A DNA stretch of 64,000 bases from Nesterenkonia sandarakina (lineage in GTDB: Bacteria > Actinomycetota > Actinomycetes > Actinomycetales > Micrococcaceae). Location: positions 2,356,001 through 2,420,000 of the forward strand of contig NZ_JACCFQ010000001.1 of assembly GCF_013410215.1 (NCBI RefSeq), written 5' to 3'. Under the pieces are notes generated by a model that worked only from the letters and a program-made list of their open reading frames with translations, did not search any database and was not told the origin of the DNA. This document shows, one piece after another, positions 32,674-40,647 of the stretch. The first letter of the stretch is position 1. Every line of letters begins with the position of its first letter. The translations under genes were made by a program, and so were the position numbers.

Positions 32674-33783
32674 ATGACAGAGAACCCCACCCAGGACCGG
32701 ATCCCCACTCCCTCCTCCCCGGCGCCGGACATCCTGCGTTGCGCCTATATGGAGCTGATCGTCACCGATCTGCAGCGCTCCCGCGACTTCTACGTCGATG
32801 TCCTGGACCTCACGGTCACCGCCGAGGATGAGGACGCGATCTACCTGCGCTCCATGGAGGAGTTCATCCACCACAACCTGGTGCTGCGCCGAGGTGAGAC
32901 GGCCGCCGTCGCCGCCTTCTCCTACCGGGTGCGCAGCCCTGAGGACCTGGACAAGGCCGAGTCGTTCTACCGCGAGCTCGGCTGCGAGGTCATCCGCAAC
33001 AGGGAAGGCTTCACCCGGGGGATCGGCGACTCGGTGCGGGTCCAGGACCCGCTGGGCTTCCCATACGAGTTCTTCCACGACGTGGCGCATGTTGAACGCC
33101 TCGCCTGGCGCTATGACCTCTACACCCCCGGCGCGCTGGTCCGGCTGGATCACTTCAACCAGGTCACCCCGGATGTGCCCAAGGCCGTGGCCTATATGGA
33201 GGATCTCGGTTTCCGGGTCACCGAGGACATCCAGGATGAGCACGGCACCACCTACGCGGCCTGGATGCGGCGCAAGCCCACCGTGCATGACACCGCGATG
33301 ACCGGAGGAGCCGGCCCCCGGATGCATCACGTGGCCTTCGCCACCCATGAGAAGCACAACGTGCTCGCGATCTGCGACAAGCTCGGCGCGCTGCGGCTCT
33401 CCGATCACATCGAGCGCGGCCCCGGCCGGCACGGAGTCTCCAACGCCTTCTACCTCTACATCCGGGATCCCGATGGGCACCGGATCGAGATCTACACCCA
33501 GGACTACTACACCGGAGACCCGGACAACCCCGTGGTGACCTGGGACGTGCACGACAACCAGCGCCGCGACTGGTGGGGCAACCCGGTGGTCCCGTCCTGG
33601 TACACCGAAGCCTCCACGGTGCTGGACCTGCACGGGCGCCCGGTGCCCGCGGTGGAGCGGACCGAGAGCTCCGAGATGGACGTGACCATCGGCGCGGACG
33701 GCTTCTCCTACACCCGCAAGGACGACGAGGACTCCATGCCCTCCTGGAAACAGGGCGAGTACAAGCTGGGCCACCAGCTCTGA
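32674..33783 (+). CDS. hpaD: 3,4-dihydroxyphenylacetate 2,3-dioxygenase (extradiol, VOC type)
   Basis: A 369-residue extradiol dioxygenase that opens the homoprotocatechuate ring. Metal ligands are His160 (LDHFN), His219 (MHHVAF) and Glu272 (RIEIYT); second-sphere residues are His205, Arg248 and Tyr262. All are offset by exactly 5 from Brevibacterium fuscum HPCD (His155, His214, Glu267, His200, Arg243, Tyr257), so this is the Fe/Mn HPCD-MndD type. Whether it uses Fe or Mn cannot be told from sequence. It sits between hpaE and hpaH in one operon. Confidence 0.96.
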   Translation: MTENPTQDRIPTPSSPAPDILRCAYMELIVTDLQRSRDFYVDVLDLTVTAEDEDAIYLRSMEEFIHHNLVLRRGETAAVAAFSYRVRSPEDLDKAESFYRELGCEVIRNREGFTRGIGDSVRVQDPLGFPYEFFHDVAHVERLAWRYDLYTPGALVRLDHFNQVTPDVPKAVAYMEDLGFRVTEDIQDEHGTTYAAWMRRKPTVHDTAMTGGAGPRMHHVAFATHEKHNVLAICDKLGALRLSDHIERGPGRHGVSNAFYLYIRDPDGHRIEIYTQDYYTGDPDNPVVTWDVHDNQRRDWWGNPVVPSWYTEASTVLDLHGRPVPAVERTESSEMDVTIGADGFSYTRKDDEDSMPSWKQGEYKLGHQL

Positions 33784-33814
33784 GGCTGCTGAGACCAGAG
33801 ACCAGGAGATGACG

Positions 33815-34600
33815 ATGCTGACACCAGATGAGATCACCACCATTGCCGATGAGCTCGCCGCCGCCGAGGCGCAGCGCAGCATGATCCCGCTGCTGACCAC
33901 CCGGTACCCGGAGATGACCATCGAGGACTCCTATGCGGTGCAGAACGAATGGCGACGCCGCGCCGTCGCCTCCGGGCGCCGGATGGTGGGCCGCAAGATC
34001 GGACTCACCTCCAAGGTGATGCAGGTGGCCACCGGGATCACCGAACCCGACTACGGGGCGATCTTCGATGACATGGTCTTCGAGAACGGCTCGGTGATCG
34101 ACCATGACCGGTTCTCCAACGTCCGGATCGAGGTGGAGCTCGCCTTCAAGCTGGGCAAGCCGCTGCAGGGTCCCGGGATCACGGTCTTCGACGTGCTCGA
34201 CGCCACCGACTACGTGGTGCCCGCCCTAGAGATCCTCTCCAGTCGGATCGAGATGACCGGACGGACCATCGTGGACACGATCAGCGACAACGCCGCCATG
34301 GGCGGGATGGTCTACGGCGGCAACCCGGTGGCCCCCGACGCGGTGGACCTGCGCTGGGTCTCCGCGCTGCTCTACCGCAACGAGACCATCGAGGAGTCCG
34401 GCGTGGCCGCCGCCGTGCTGAACCATCCCGCCATGGGCGTGGTCTGGCTGGCGAACAAGCTTGCCTCCCATGGAGACAGCCTCGCCGCCGGGGAGCTGAT
34501 ACTCGCCGGATCCTTCACCCGACCGATGTGGGTGGAACGCGGGGACACCGTGACCTGCGACTACGGAGAACTAGGAACCCTGACATGCCGCTTCAACTGA
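33815..34600 (+). CDS. hpaH: 2-oxo-hept-3-ene-1,7-dioate hydratase
   Basis: A 261-residue hydratase of the FAH-like 2-oxopent-4-enoate hydratase family, adding water in the lower homoprotocatechuate pathway. It shows TIEDSYAVQNEW, GRKIGLTSKVMQVATGITEPDYGAIFDDM, RIEVELAFKLGKPL with the metal-binding glutamates, and AGELILAGSFTRPMWVERGDTV. The Shine-Dalgarno AGGAG at 33804-33808 touches an ATG at 33809 but is 6 nt from the in-frame ATG at 33815, which is preferred. Its 3' end overlaps hpaI by 16 nt. Confidence 0.94.
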   Translation: MLTPDEITTIADELAAAEAQRSMIPLLTTRYPEMTIEDSYAVQNEWRRRAVASGRRMVGRKIGLTSKVMQVATGITEPDYGAIFDDMVFENGSVIDHDRFSNVRIEVELAFKLGKPLQGPGITVFDVLDATDYVVPALEILSSRIEMTGRTIVDTISDNAAMGGMVYGGNPVAPDAVDLRWVSALLYRNETIEESGVAAAVLNHPAMGVVWLANKLASHGDSLAAGELILAGSFTRPMWVERGDTVTCDYGELGTLTCRFN

Positions 34601-35370
34601 ACCCCACCCTGGACCGGGTGCTCGACGCCGCTGACCGCCCGCTGATCGGGGGATGGGTCTGCTCCGGCTCCCCGGTGATGGCCGAGATCATGGCCGGCTC
34701 CGGACTGGACCTGGTGCTCATCGATACGGAGCACGCTCCCAACGGGCTGGAGTCCGTGCTAGCCCAGCTCCACGCGCTCTCCGGGTACCCGTTGACCCCG
34801 CTGGTGAGGGTCTCCTCGGGAGACCCGGTCACCATCAAGCAGGTGCTGGACCTCGGGGTTCAAAACCTGCTGGTCCCGATGATCTCCACCCCCGAGCAGG
34901 CTCGCGCGGTCGCCTCCGCCGCTGCGTACCCCCCGGCCGGGCAGCGCGGAATCGGCAACGCACTGGCTCGCTCGGGTCGGTGGAACCGGGTGCAGAACTA
35001 CCTTCAGGACGCCGCCTCCCAGGTGAGCGTCTACCTCCAGATCGAGACCGCTGAGGGCGTCGAGAACGCCGAGGCCATCGCGGCGGTGTCCGGGGTCGCG
35101 GGGATCTTCGCAGGTCCCAGCGATCTCGCCGCCTCGATGGGGCTGCTGGGTCGCCAGACCGACCCCCGGGTGATCGAGGCCGTGAAGACCACCTTCGCCG
35201 CCGCGAAGCGCGCCGGCAAGACCGCCGGCGTCAACGCCTTCGACCCAGCCGCCGCCCGGGACTACCTCGAGGCCGGCGCCGACTGGGTGCTCGTGGGCGC
35301 CGACGTCTCGCTGGTGGCGCGCGGCTCGGAGCAGCTCGCCGCGGACTTCATCCCACGCACCGCAGACTGA
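34585..35370 (+). CDS. hpaI: 4-hydroxy-2-oxoheptane-1,7-dioate (HHED) aldolase
   Basis: A 261-residue class II aldolase that splits HHED to pyruvate and succinic semialdehyde. HpaI signatures are GGWVCSGSPVMAEIMAGSGLDLVLIDTEHAPNG, PLVRVSSGDPVTIKQVLDLGVQNLLVPMI, LQIETAEGVENAEAIAAV (metal-binding Glu) and AGIFAGPSDLAASMG. The ATG at 34585 overlaps hpaH by 16 nt, so the two are translationally coupled. Succinic semialdehyde is probably taken by the dehydrogenase encoded two genes on. Confidence 0.95.
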   Translation: MPLQLNPTLDRVLDAADRPLIGGWVCSGSPVMAEIMAGSGLDLVLIDTEHAPNGLESVLAQLHALSGYPLTPLVRVSSGDPVTIKQVLDLGVQNLLVPMISTPEQARAVASAAAYPPAGQRGIGNALARSGRWNRVQNYLQDAASQVSVYLQIETAEGVENAEAIAAVSGVAGIFAGPSDLAASMGLLGRQTDPRVIEAVKTTFAAAKRAGKTAGVNAFDPAAARDYLEAGADWVLVGADVSLVARGSEQLAADFIPRTAD

Positions 35371-35380
35371 GGAGTCATTC

Positions 35381-37315
35381 ATGCAGTTTCACCATCATGG
35401 CTACGTCTCACAGAACCCCCGGGTCCAGGCGCCCGCCGGGGTCGGACTCGACCGGCCGCAGGAGCTTCCGGAGCACATGGACGTGCTCATCGTGGGAACC
35501 GGCCCGGCCGGAATGATCGCCGCCGCGCAGCTGGCGCAGTTCCCGCAGGTCCAGACCCGGATCATCGAGAAGCGGCCGGGTCGGCTCGAGGTCGGGCAGG
35601 CCGACGGCATCCAGGCCCGCAGCGTGGAGACCTTTCAGGCTTTCGGCTTCGCCGATGAGATCTCCAATGAGGCGTACCACATCACCGAGATGGCGTTCTG
35701 GAAGCCCGACCCGGAGGCACCGCAGAACATCGTGCGCACCGCGCGCCCCGCCGATGACCCGCACGGGATCAGTGAGTTCCCACACCTGATCGTCAACCAG
35801 GCGCGGGTGCTGGACTACTTCGGGGAGTCCATGGCGAACTCGCCCTCCCGGATGTCCCCCGACTTCGGCTGGGAGTTCCTGGGACTGACCGTGCACGAGT
35901 CCGGGGAGCACCCGGTGGAGGTGACCCTGCGCCGCACCGCTGGTGCCGGTGCCGGCTCCACGGCTGGGGCGGGTGCCGAGCGCACCGTCTGGGCGAAGTA
36001 CGTGCTCGGTGCCGACGGGGCCCGCAGCGGAGTCCGCGCCGCGATCGGTCGTACCCTTCAGGGGGACCGGGCGAATCACGCCTGGGGCGTGATGGATGTC
36101 CTGGCCGTCACCGACTTCCCCGATATCCGGCGCAAGTGTGCCATCCAGTCCCGCTCCGGCGGCAGCATCCTGCTGATCCCGCGCGAGGGCGGGCACCTGT
36201 TCCGGATGTATGTGGACCTCGGGGAGGTTCAGCCGGGGGAGGGCGCCCAGGTCCGCAAGACCAGCGTGGAGGAGATCGTCGAGAACGCCAACCGGATCAT
36301 GCACCCCTATACGGTGGAGGTCAAGCACGTCGCCTGGCACAGCGTCTACGAGGTCGGACACCGGGTGACGGACAGGTTCGACGACGTGCCCACCGAGCTT
36401 GCCGGTCAGCGTGATCCCCGGGTCTTCATCGCCGGGGACGCCTGTCACACGCACAGCGCGAAGGCCGGCCAGGGGATGAACGTGTCCATGCAGGACGGCT
36501 TCAACCTGGGGTGGAAGCTGGGTCAGGTGCTCACCGGTCGCAGCCCCGCCACTTTGCTGAGCACCTACTCCGCGGAGCGTCAGGTCATCGCGCAGAACCT
36601 CATCGACTTCGACAAGCAGTGGTCCACCCTGATGGCGCAGAAGCCTGAAGAGATGGAGGATCCCTCCTCGCTGGAGGACTTCTATGTCAAGACCATCGAG
36701 TTCCCGGCCGGGTTCATGACCGAGTACACCCCCTCGATGATCACCGGTGAGGCCACCCACCAGGAGCTCGCCACCGGCTACCCGGTGGGCAAACGATTCA
36801 AGTCGGCTCTGGTCAACCGGGTCAGCGACGGCAACCCGCTGCAGCTGGGGCACCTTGCCGCCGCAGACGGGCGGTGGCGGATCTACGCCTTCGCCGACGC
36901 CCCGGCGCCCGGAGCACCGCACACGGCTGAACCTTCGGCGCTGGCGCACTGGGCGCACTGGGTGCACACCGACCCAGCCTCCCCGGTGCGGCGCCACAGC
37001 CCGCCGGCGCAGGACGAGGACTCGCTCTTCGACATCAAGGTCATCTACCAGCAGACACATGAGAAGTTCGACGTCACCGACGCCCCGCGGGCCTTCCTGC
37101 CCACGGTGGGTCCCTTCGGGCTCACCGCCAGGGACCGGATCTTCGGGATCAACCCGGAACACGACATCTTCGAAGAGCGCGGGATCAGCCGGGAGGGCTG
37201 TGTCGTCGTCGTGCGCCCGGATCAATACGTCGCCCATGTGCTGCCGCTGACCGACACCTCGGCGCTGGCAGACTTCTTCGCCGGAATCTTCCTGGAGGCC
37301 ACCGATGCACCCTGA
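35381..37315 (+). CDS. FAD-dependent aromatic monooxygenase (group A, 3-hydroxybenzoate 4-monooxygenase/phenol hydroxylase type)
   Basis: A 644-residue single-component flavoprotein hydroxylase. It has the FAD-binding GxGxxG (VLIVGTGPAGMIAAAQL, about residues 35-51), the DG motif GADGARSGVRAAIG, and the GD motif FIAGDACHTHSAKAGQGMN. A thioredoxin-like C-terminal domain follows, as in phenol hydroxylase; length matches MobA-type 3-hydroxybenzoate 4-hydroxylases. In this operon it could ortho-hydroxylate 3- or 4-hydroxyphenylacetate to homoprotocatechuate, replacing two-component HpaBC, which is absent from the window. It starts 10 nt after hpaI and overlaps the next gene by 11 nt. Confidence 0.88.
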   Translation: MQFHHHGYVSQNPRVQAPAGVGLDRPQELPEHMDVLIVGTGPAGMIAAAQLAQFPQVQTRIIEKRPGRLEVGQADGIQARSVETFQAFGFADEISNEAYHITEMAFWKPDPEAPQNIVRTARPADDPHGISEFPHLIVNQARVLDYFGESMANSPSRMSPDFGWEFLGLTVHESGEHPVEVTLRRTAGAGAGSTAGAGAERTVWAKYVLGADGARSGVRAAIGRTLQGDRANHAWGVMDVLAVTDFPDIRRKCAIQSRSGGSILLIPREGGHLFRMYVDLGEVQPGEGAQVRKTSVEEIVENANRIMHPYTVEVKHVAWHSVYEVGHRVTDRFDDVPTELAGQRDPRVFIAGDACHTHSAKAGQGMNVSMQDGFNLGWKLGQVLTGRSPATLLSTYSAERQVIAQNLIDFDKQWSTLMAQKPEEMEDPSSLEDFYVKTIEFPAGFMTEYTPSMITGEATHQELATGYPVGKRFKSALVNRVSDGNPLQLGHLAAADGRWRIYAFADAPAPGAPHTAEPSALAHWAHWVHTDPASPVRRHSPPAQDEDSLFDIKVIYQQTHEKFDVTDAPRAFLPTVGPFGLTARDRIFGINPEHDIFEERGISREGCVVVVRPDQYVAHVLPLTDTSALADFFAGIFLEATDAP

Positions 37316-38780
37316 GAACACCGCCCAGTCCGCCGCTGACAGCCCGGCCGTCCACCCGCCGGAGCACACCGCGGCGCACACCACGCAGCAGCCAGAGCAC
37401 CTGGGCCTGCCGGTGCGCAATCCTGCCACCGGAGCCGTGCTGGACCGGGTCCGTGATCACTCTGCCGAAGAGGCCGCCGCCATGGTCGACGCCGCCCAGG
37501 CGGGGTTCCGGACCTGGCGCGCCACGGCGCCGCGGCACCGTTCGGAGGTGCTCATGGCCGCGTATCGGGGGATGCAGGAGCAGGCCGAGCGGCTGCGCGA
37601 CCTGATCGTCGCGGAGAACGGAAAGTCGAAGGCCGACGCCGCTGCTGAGGTCAGCTACGCCGCGGAGTTCTTCCGCTGGTACGCCGAGGAGGCCGTGCGC
37701 ACCCCGGGTGAGTACACCGAGGCGCCGGCCGGGGGAGTCCGGAACGTGGTGACCCGGCACCCGGTGGGGGTCGCGGTGCTGATCACGCCATGGAACTTCC
37801 CGGCCGCAATGGCGACTCGCAAGATCGGCCCCGCCCTGGCGTCCGGCTGCTCGGTGCTGCTCAAGCCCGCCAGCGAGACCCCGCTGACCGCCTTCGCGAT
37901 CGCCGAGATCCTCACCGAAGCCGGCGTGCCAGAAGGGGTGGTGCAGGTGGCGGCGTCGAGCTCCGCCAGCCGGGTGGTCAGCGCCTGGCTCGCCGATGAC
38001 CGGGTGCGCAAGCTCTCCTTCACCGGCTCCACCGGCGTCGGGCGGCGGCTGCTGGCCCAATGCGCCGAGCGTGTGGTCAACACCTCCATGGAGCTGGGCG
38101 GGAACGCGCCGTTCATCGTGACCGCCGACGCTGACGTCGACGCCGCAGTGGACGGGGCGATGCTCGCGAAGTTCCGCAACGGTGGTCAGGCCTGCACCGC
38201 GGCGAACCGCTTCTACGTGCACCAGGACGTGCTGGGGGAGTTCACCGAGAAGTTCGGCGCCCGGATCGCCGCGCTGCGTGTGGGCGACCCGGCCGGGGGC
38301 GCCGAGATCGGTCCGGTGATCACCGAGCAGGCGGCCGAGCAGATAAGGGAACTGATCCGCGGTGCCCGGGAGCAGGGTGCGGTGATCGCCGCCGAGGCAC
38401 ACCTGCCGCAGGACCTGAACCGGGCCTTTCTCGCCCCGACTCTGCTCACCGGGGTGCCCACGGACGCCGAGATCCTCCGCGAGGAGATCTTCGGACCCGT
38501 GGCACCCGTGGTGGCGTGGACTGATCTGGATGCGGTGATCGAACTCGCCAACGCCGCGGAGGTCGGACTTGCCGGCTATGTCTACGCCGGGAAGCTGCAG
38601 GCCGCGATGAAGATCGCCGAGCGGCTGGAGGTCGGGATGGTCGGGGTCAATCGCGGAATCGTCTCGGACCCCAGCGCTCCGTTCGGCGGGGTCAAACAGG
38701 CCGGGATCGGGCGTGAGGGTGGCAGATTCGGCATGGAGGAGTTCACCGAGGTGCAGTACCTGAGCGTGGACTGGCCCTGA
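37305..38780 (+). CDS. NAD(P)-dependent aldehyde dehydrogenase, probable succinate-semialdehyde dehydrogenase
   Basis: A 491-residue aldehyde dehydrogenase. The catalytic cysteine is Cys297 in NGGQACTAANR, the glutamate is in MELGGNAPF, and the cofactor region is ITPWNFPAAMATRKIGPALASGCSVLLKPASETP with FTGSTGVGRRLL, as in GabD. As last gene of the operon it most likely oxidises the succinic semialdehyde made by HpaI. It could also oxidise the arylacetaldehyde from the amine oxidase, since no separate phenylacetaldehyde dehydrogenase is present. The frame starts inside the monooxygenase gene (11-nt overlap). Confidence 0.88.
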   Translation: MHPENTAQSAADSPAVHPPEHTAAHTTQQPEHLGLPVRNPATGAVLDRVRDHSAEEAAAMVDAAQAGFRTWRATAPRHRSEVLMAAYRGMQEQAERLRDLIVAENGKSKADAAAEVSYAAEFFRWYAEEAVRTPGEYTEAPAGGVRNVVTRHPVGVAVLITPWNFPAAMATRKIGPALASGCSVLLKPASETPLTAFAIAEILTEAGVPEGVVQVAASSSASRVVSAWLADDRVRKLSFTGSTGVGRRLLAQCAERVVNTSMELGGNAPFIVTADADVDAAVDGAMLAKFRNGGQACTAANRFYVHQDVLGEFTEKFGARIAALRVGDPAGGAEIGPVITEQAAEQIRELIRGAREQGAVIAAEAHLPQDLNRAFLAPTLLTGVPTDAEILREEIFGPVAPVVAWTDLDAVIELANAAEVGLAGYVYAGKLQAAMKIAERLEVGMVGVNRGIVSDPSAPFGGVKQAGIGREGGRFGMEEFTEVQYLSVDWP

Positions 38781-38852
38781 TCCGGGCAGGTTCACCGGGG
38801 GTTTCACCGCCGAGAGCTCATCAAGGGTTCTGCCAGAGACTCAGCCGAGAAC

Positions 38853-39203
38853 TCAGCCGCGCAGCACCTTCTCCGTCTTCTTGCCCCGGGCCATCTCGTC
38901 GATGAGCTTGTCCAGGTAGCGGATCTCGCGCATCAGCGGCTCCTCGATCTCCTCCACCCGGACCCCGCAGATCACCCCGGTGATCAGGGAGCGGTTCGGG
39001 TTCATCGCCGGGGCCTGGGCAAAGAACCTCTCGAAGTCCACTTCCTCGGCCAGCACCGTCTGCAGCTGCTCCGCGGAGTACCCAGTGAGCCAGGAGATGA
39101 TCTCATCCACTTCGGCCTGGGTATGCCCCTTGCGCTCGGCCTTGGCCACGTAGTGCGGGTAGACGCTGGCGAAACTCATCGTGTAGATCCGGTGCTTCGT
39201 CAT
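38853..39203 (-). CDS. DUF2200 family protein
   Basis: A 116-residue soluble protein matching the DUF2200 pattern from its first residue: [41 protein letters not shown], then [49 protein letters not shown]. Function is unknown. It is a single gene, convergent with the aromatic operon and divergent from the BON gene. Confidence 0.88.
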   Translation of the reverse strand: MTKHRIYTMSFASVYPHYVAKAERKGHTQAEVDEIISWLTGYSAEQLQTVLAEEVDFERFFAQAPAMNPNRSLITGVICGVRVEEIEEPLMREIRYLDKLIDEMARGKKTEKVLRG

Positions 39204-39261
39204 ATCCCAAGCTTCTCATTGCCGAAGCATCCAGTCCCAGCGTTCCTCTCCTGAGCTCGGT

Positions 39262-39275
39262 GGGACTAATGGCCC
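39262..39275 (+). promoter_or_regulatory. DosR/DevR-box-like sequence upstream of the BON gene
   Basis: GGGACTAATGGCCC resembles the mycobacterial DosR box core (GGGACTTTAGTCCC): GGGACT, the G at position 10 and CCC are shared. It lies 86 nt upstream of the BON start. A related element precedes a universal stress gene at 41750-41763. Confidence 0.45.
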
Positions 39276-39361
39276 TACGACCTTGTGTGACCCACGCAGC
39301 ACAGTGGTTCCGGGCACGCGATCGCGTGCAGCACCGGTCCAAGGGTGGGAGGACATCGCCG

Positions 39362-39817
39362 ATGCAGACCGCAGCCGTGGCACAGACTGGTACCAGCGCC
39401 TTGCTCACAGGCGCAGTAGAGGCAGAGCTCAGACGGATCTCCGAGCTCCCCGAAGGGTCTGTGACCGCGCAGGTCCACGACCGCTGCGTGATCCTGCAGG
39501 GTGAAGTCGACTGGATCTACCAGCGCGATGCTGCAGAGCTGGCCGCGCGCCGGGCCACCGGAGTGGAATCGGTGCAGAACCTGATTGCCACCGCCGCCCG
39601 GACCCCATTGCGCAACGCTGAAGAGCGGCTGCGCAACGCCTGTTTCCGCGACCCCCAGATCGATGCTGACCACGTGATCGTCACCATCACCGGGCGGATC
39701 GCCGTGTTGACCGGCCATGTGAAGTCTCTGGCTGAGAAACGGCAGGCGGGCCTCGCCGCGTGGATCTCCCCAGGTGTGACCGCGATCGAGAACCGTCTCG
39801 AGGTACGCCCGTCATGA
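39362..39817 (+). CDS. BON domain protein (two BON domains)
   Basis: A 151-residue protein with two BON modules: VEAELRRISELPEGSVTAQVHDRCVILQGEVDWIYQRDAAELAARRATGVESVQNLI, and a second with AEERLRNACFRDPQIDADHVIVTITGRIAVLTGHVKSLAEKRQAGLAAWISPGVTAIENRL. BON domains bind lipids or membranes and occur in osmotic-shock and stress proteins. There is no signal peptide. The ATG at 39362 is preceded by GGGAGGAC; in-frame starts further upstream overlap the putative DosR-like box. It opens the stress-like cluster. Confidence 0.87.
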   Translation: MQTAAVAQTGTSALLTGAVEAELRRISELPEGSVTAQVHDRCVILQGEVDWIYQRDAAELAARRATGVESVQNLIATAARTPLRNAEERLRNACFRDPQIDADHVIVTITGRIAVLTGHVKSLAEKRQAGLAAWISPGVTAIENRLEVRPS

Positions 39818-39895
39818 TCTGCGGAGCTTGAGCCTGGCGGGAGCGCGTGTGCCTGCGTAGGAATTCCTGAGTGGAACCGTGAGAAGGAGTGCTTC

Positions 39896-40153
39896 ATGAG
39901 CAAGCGGGCGAAGAAACGGCTGAGCAAGAACCAGCACACCAAGAAGCAGTGGAAACAGATGAGCCCCGAACGACGAGCCCTTTCCATGGCGCTCGCCGCG
40001 GCGCAGATCTCGCTGGCGGTGACGGCCTGGATCGATCTCGCCCGGCGGCCCGCCCATCAGGTCAACGGCAAGAAGAGCATCTGGGCGGGCATCATCGGGA
40101 TCAATTACGTCGGCCCGATCGCCTATTTCCTCAAAGGCCGGCGCACTGACTGA
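39896..40153 (+). CDS. Small PLDc_N-like membrane protein
   Basis: An 85-residue protein with a strongly basic N-terminus (MSKRAKKRLSKNQHTKKQW), a hydrophobic segment ALSMALAAAQISLAVTAWIDLA, and a C-terminal WAGIIGINYVGPIAYFLKGRR. The NYVGPIAYFLxGRR ending is typical of PLDc_N membrane proteins. AGAAGGAG lies 8 nt before the ATG. It probably follows the BON gene in transcription. Function unknown. Confidence 0.78.
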   Translation: MSKRAKKRLSKNQHTKKQWKQMSPERRALSMALAAAQISLAVTAWIDLARRPAHQVNGKKSIWAGIIGINYVGPIAYFLKGRRTD

Positions 40154-40175
40154 TCAGCCAGGGATCATCCACTGA

Positions 40176-40634
40176 TCAGCCGCTGCCGGTTCCCTCTCCG
40201 AGCTCCCGTTCCGGATGTGGTCCGAACTGGAAATGGCGACCGCTGACCTCGGAAGGGATCACCCGAACGTAGTTGTCCTTATAGGTCGGCACCCAGGGAC
40301 GCAGCTGAAGCTGCTCGGCCTCCTCGATCTCAGTGGAGCTCTGCAGCCACTGCGCCGTCCCGCGCACCGTCACGGACCAGGCGGTGTCCTCCGAGATCTG
40401 ATCGGTCTCGAAGAGCACGTCCTCGTTGATGGCGAGCTTGGCGAGCTTCGTACCCGGCGCCGTGCGGAAGATCAGGCTGCGGTCGGGGGCCGTTGCGTAG
40501 TTGATCGGAAAGACATCTGCTCGCTGGCCCAGGACGACGATGAGGCGCCCGAATCGACTGCGTTCCAGCAGTGCCCAGATCTGATCCTCATCCAGCACCA
40601 GGATCGGGTCGCCGTCGGCGTGTTCCAGGATCAC
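40176..40634 (-). CDS. Pyridoxamine 5'-phosphate oxidase family protein (flavin or F420-binding split barrel)
   Basis: A 152-residue split-barrel protein: ILVLDEDQIWALLERSRFGRLIVVLGQRADVFPINYATAPDRSLIFRTAPGTKLAKLAINEDVLFETDQI. The pattern fits the PPOX-class proteins that accompany stress clusters in actinobacteria; the cofactor (FMN, F420 or heme) cannot be told. It lies 13 nt after the universal stress protein gene on the same strand and is probably co-transcribed. It converges with the PLDc_N-like gene. Confidence 0.86.
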   Translation of the reverse strand: MILEHADGDPILVLDEDQIWALLERSRFGRLIVVLGQRADVFPINYATAPDRSLIFRTAPGTKLAKLAINEDVLFETDQISEDTAWSVTVRGTAQWLQSSTEIEEAEQLQLRPWVPTYKDNYVRVIPSEVSGRHFQFGPHPERELGEGTGSG

Positions 40635-40647
40635 GGCGGGTCCCCCT

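Noticed and set aside
35408-38807. Long minus-strand frames (673 and 540 codons) opposite the monooxygenase and SSADH-like genes
   Set aside because: Shadows of strongly supported genes in the operon; no signal of their own.
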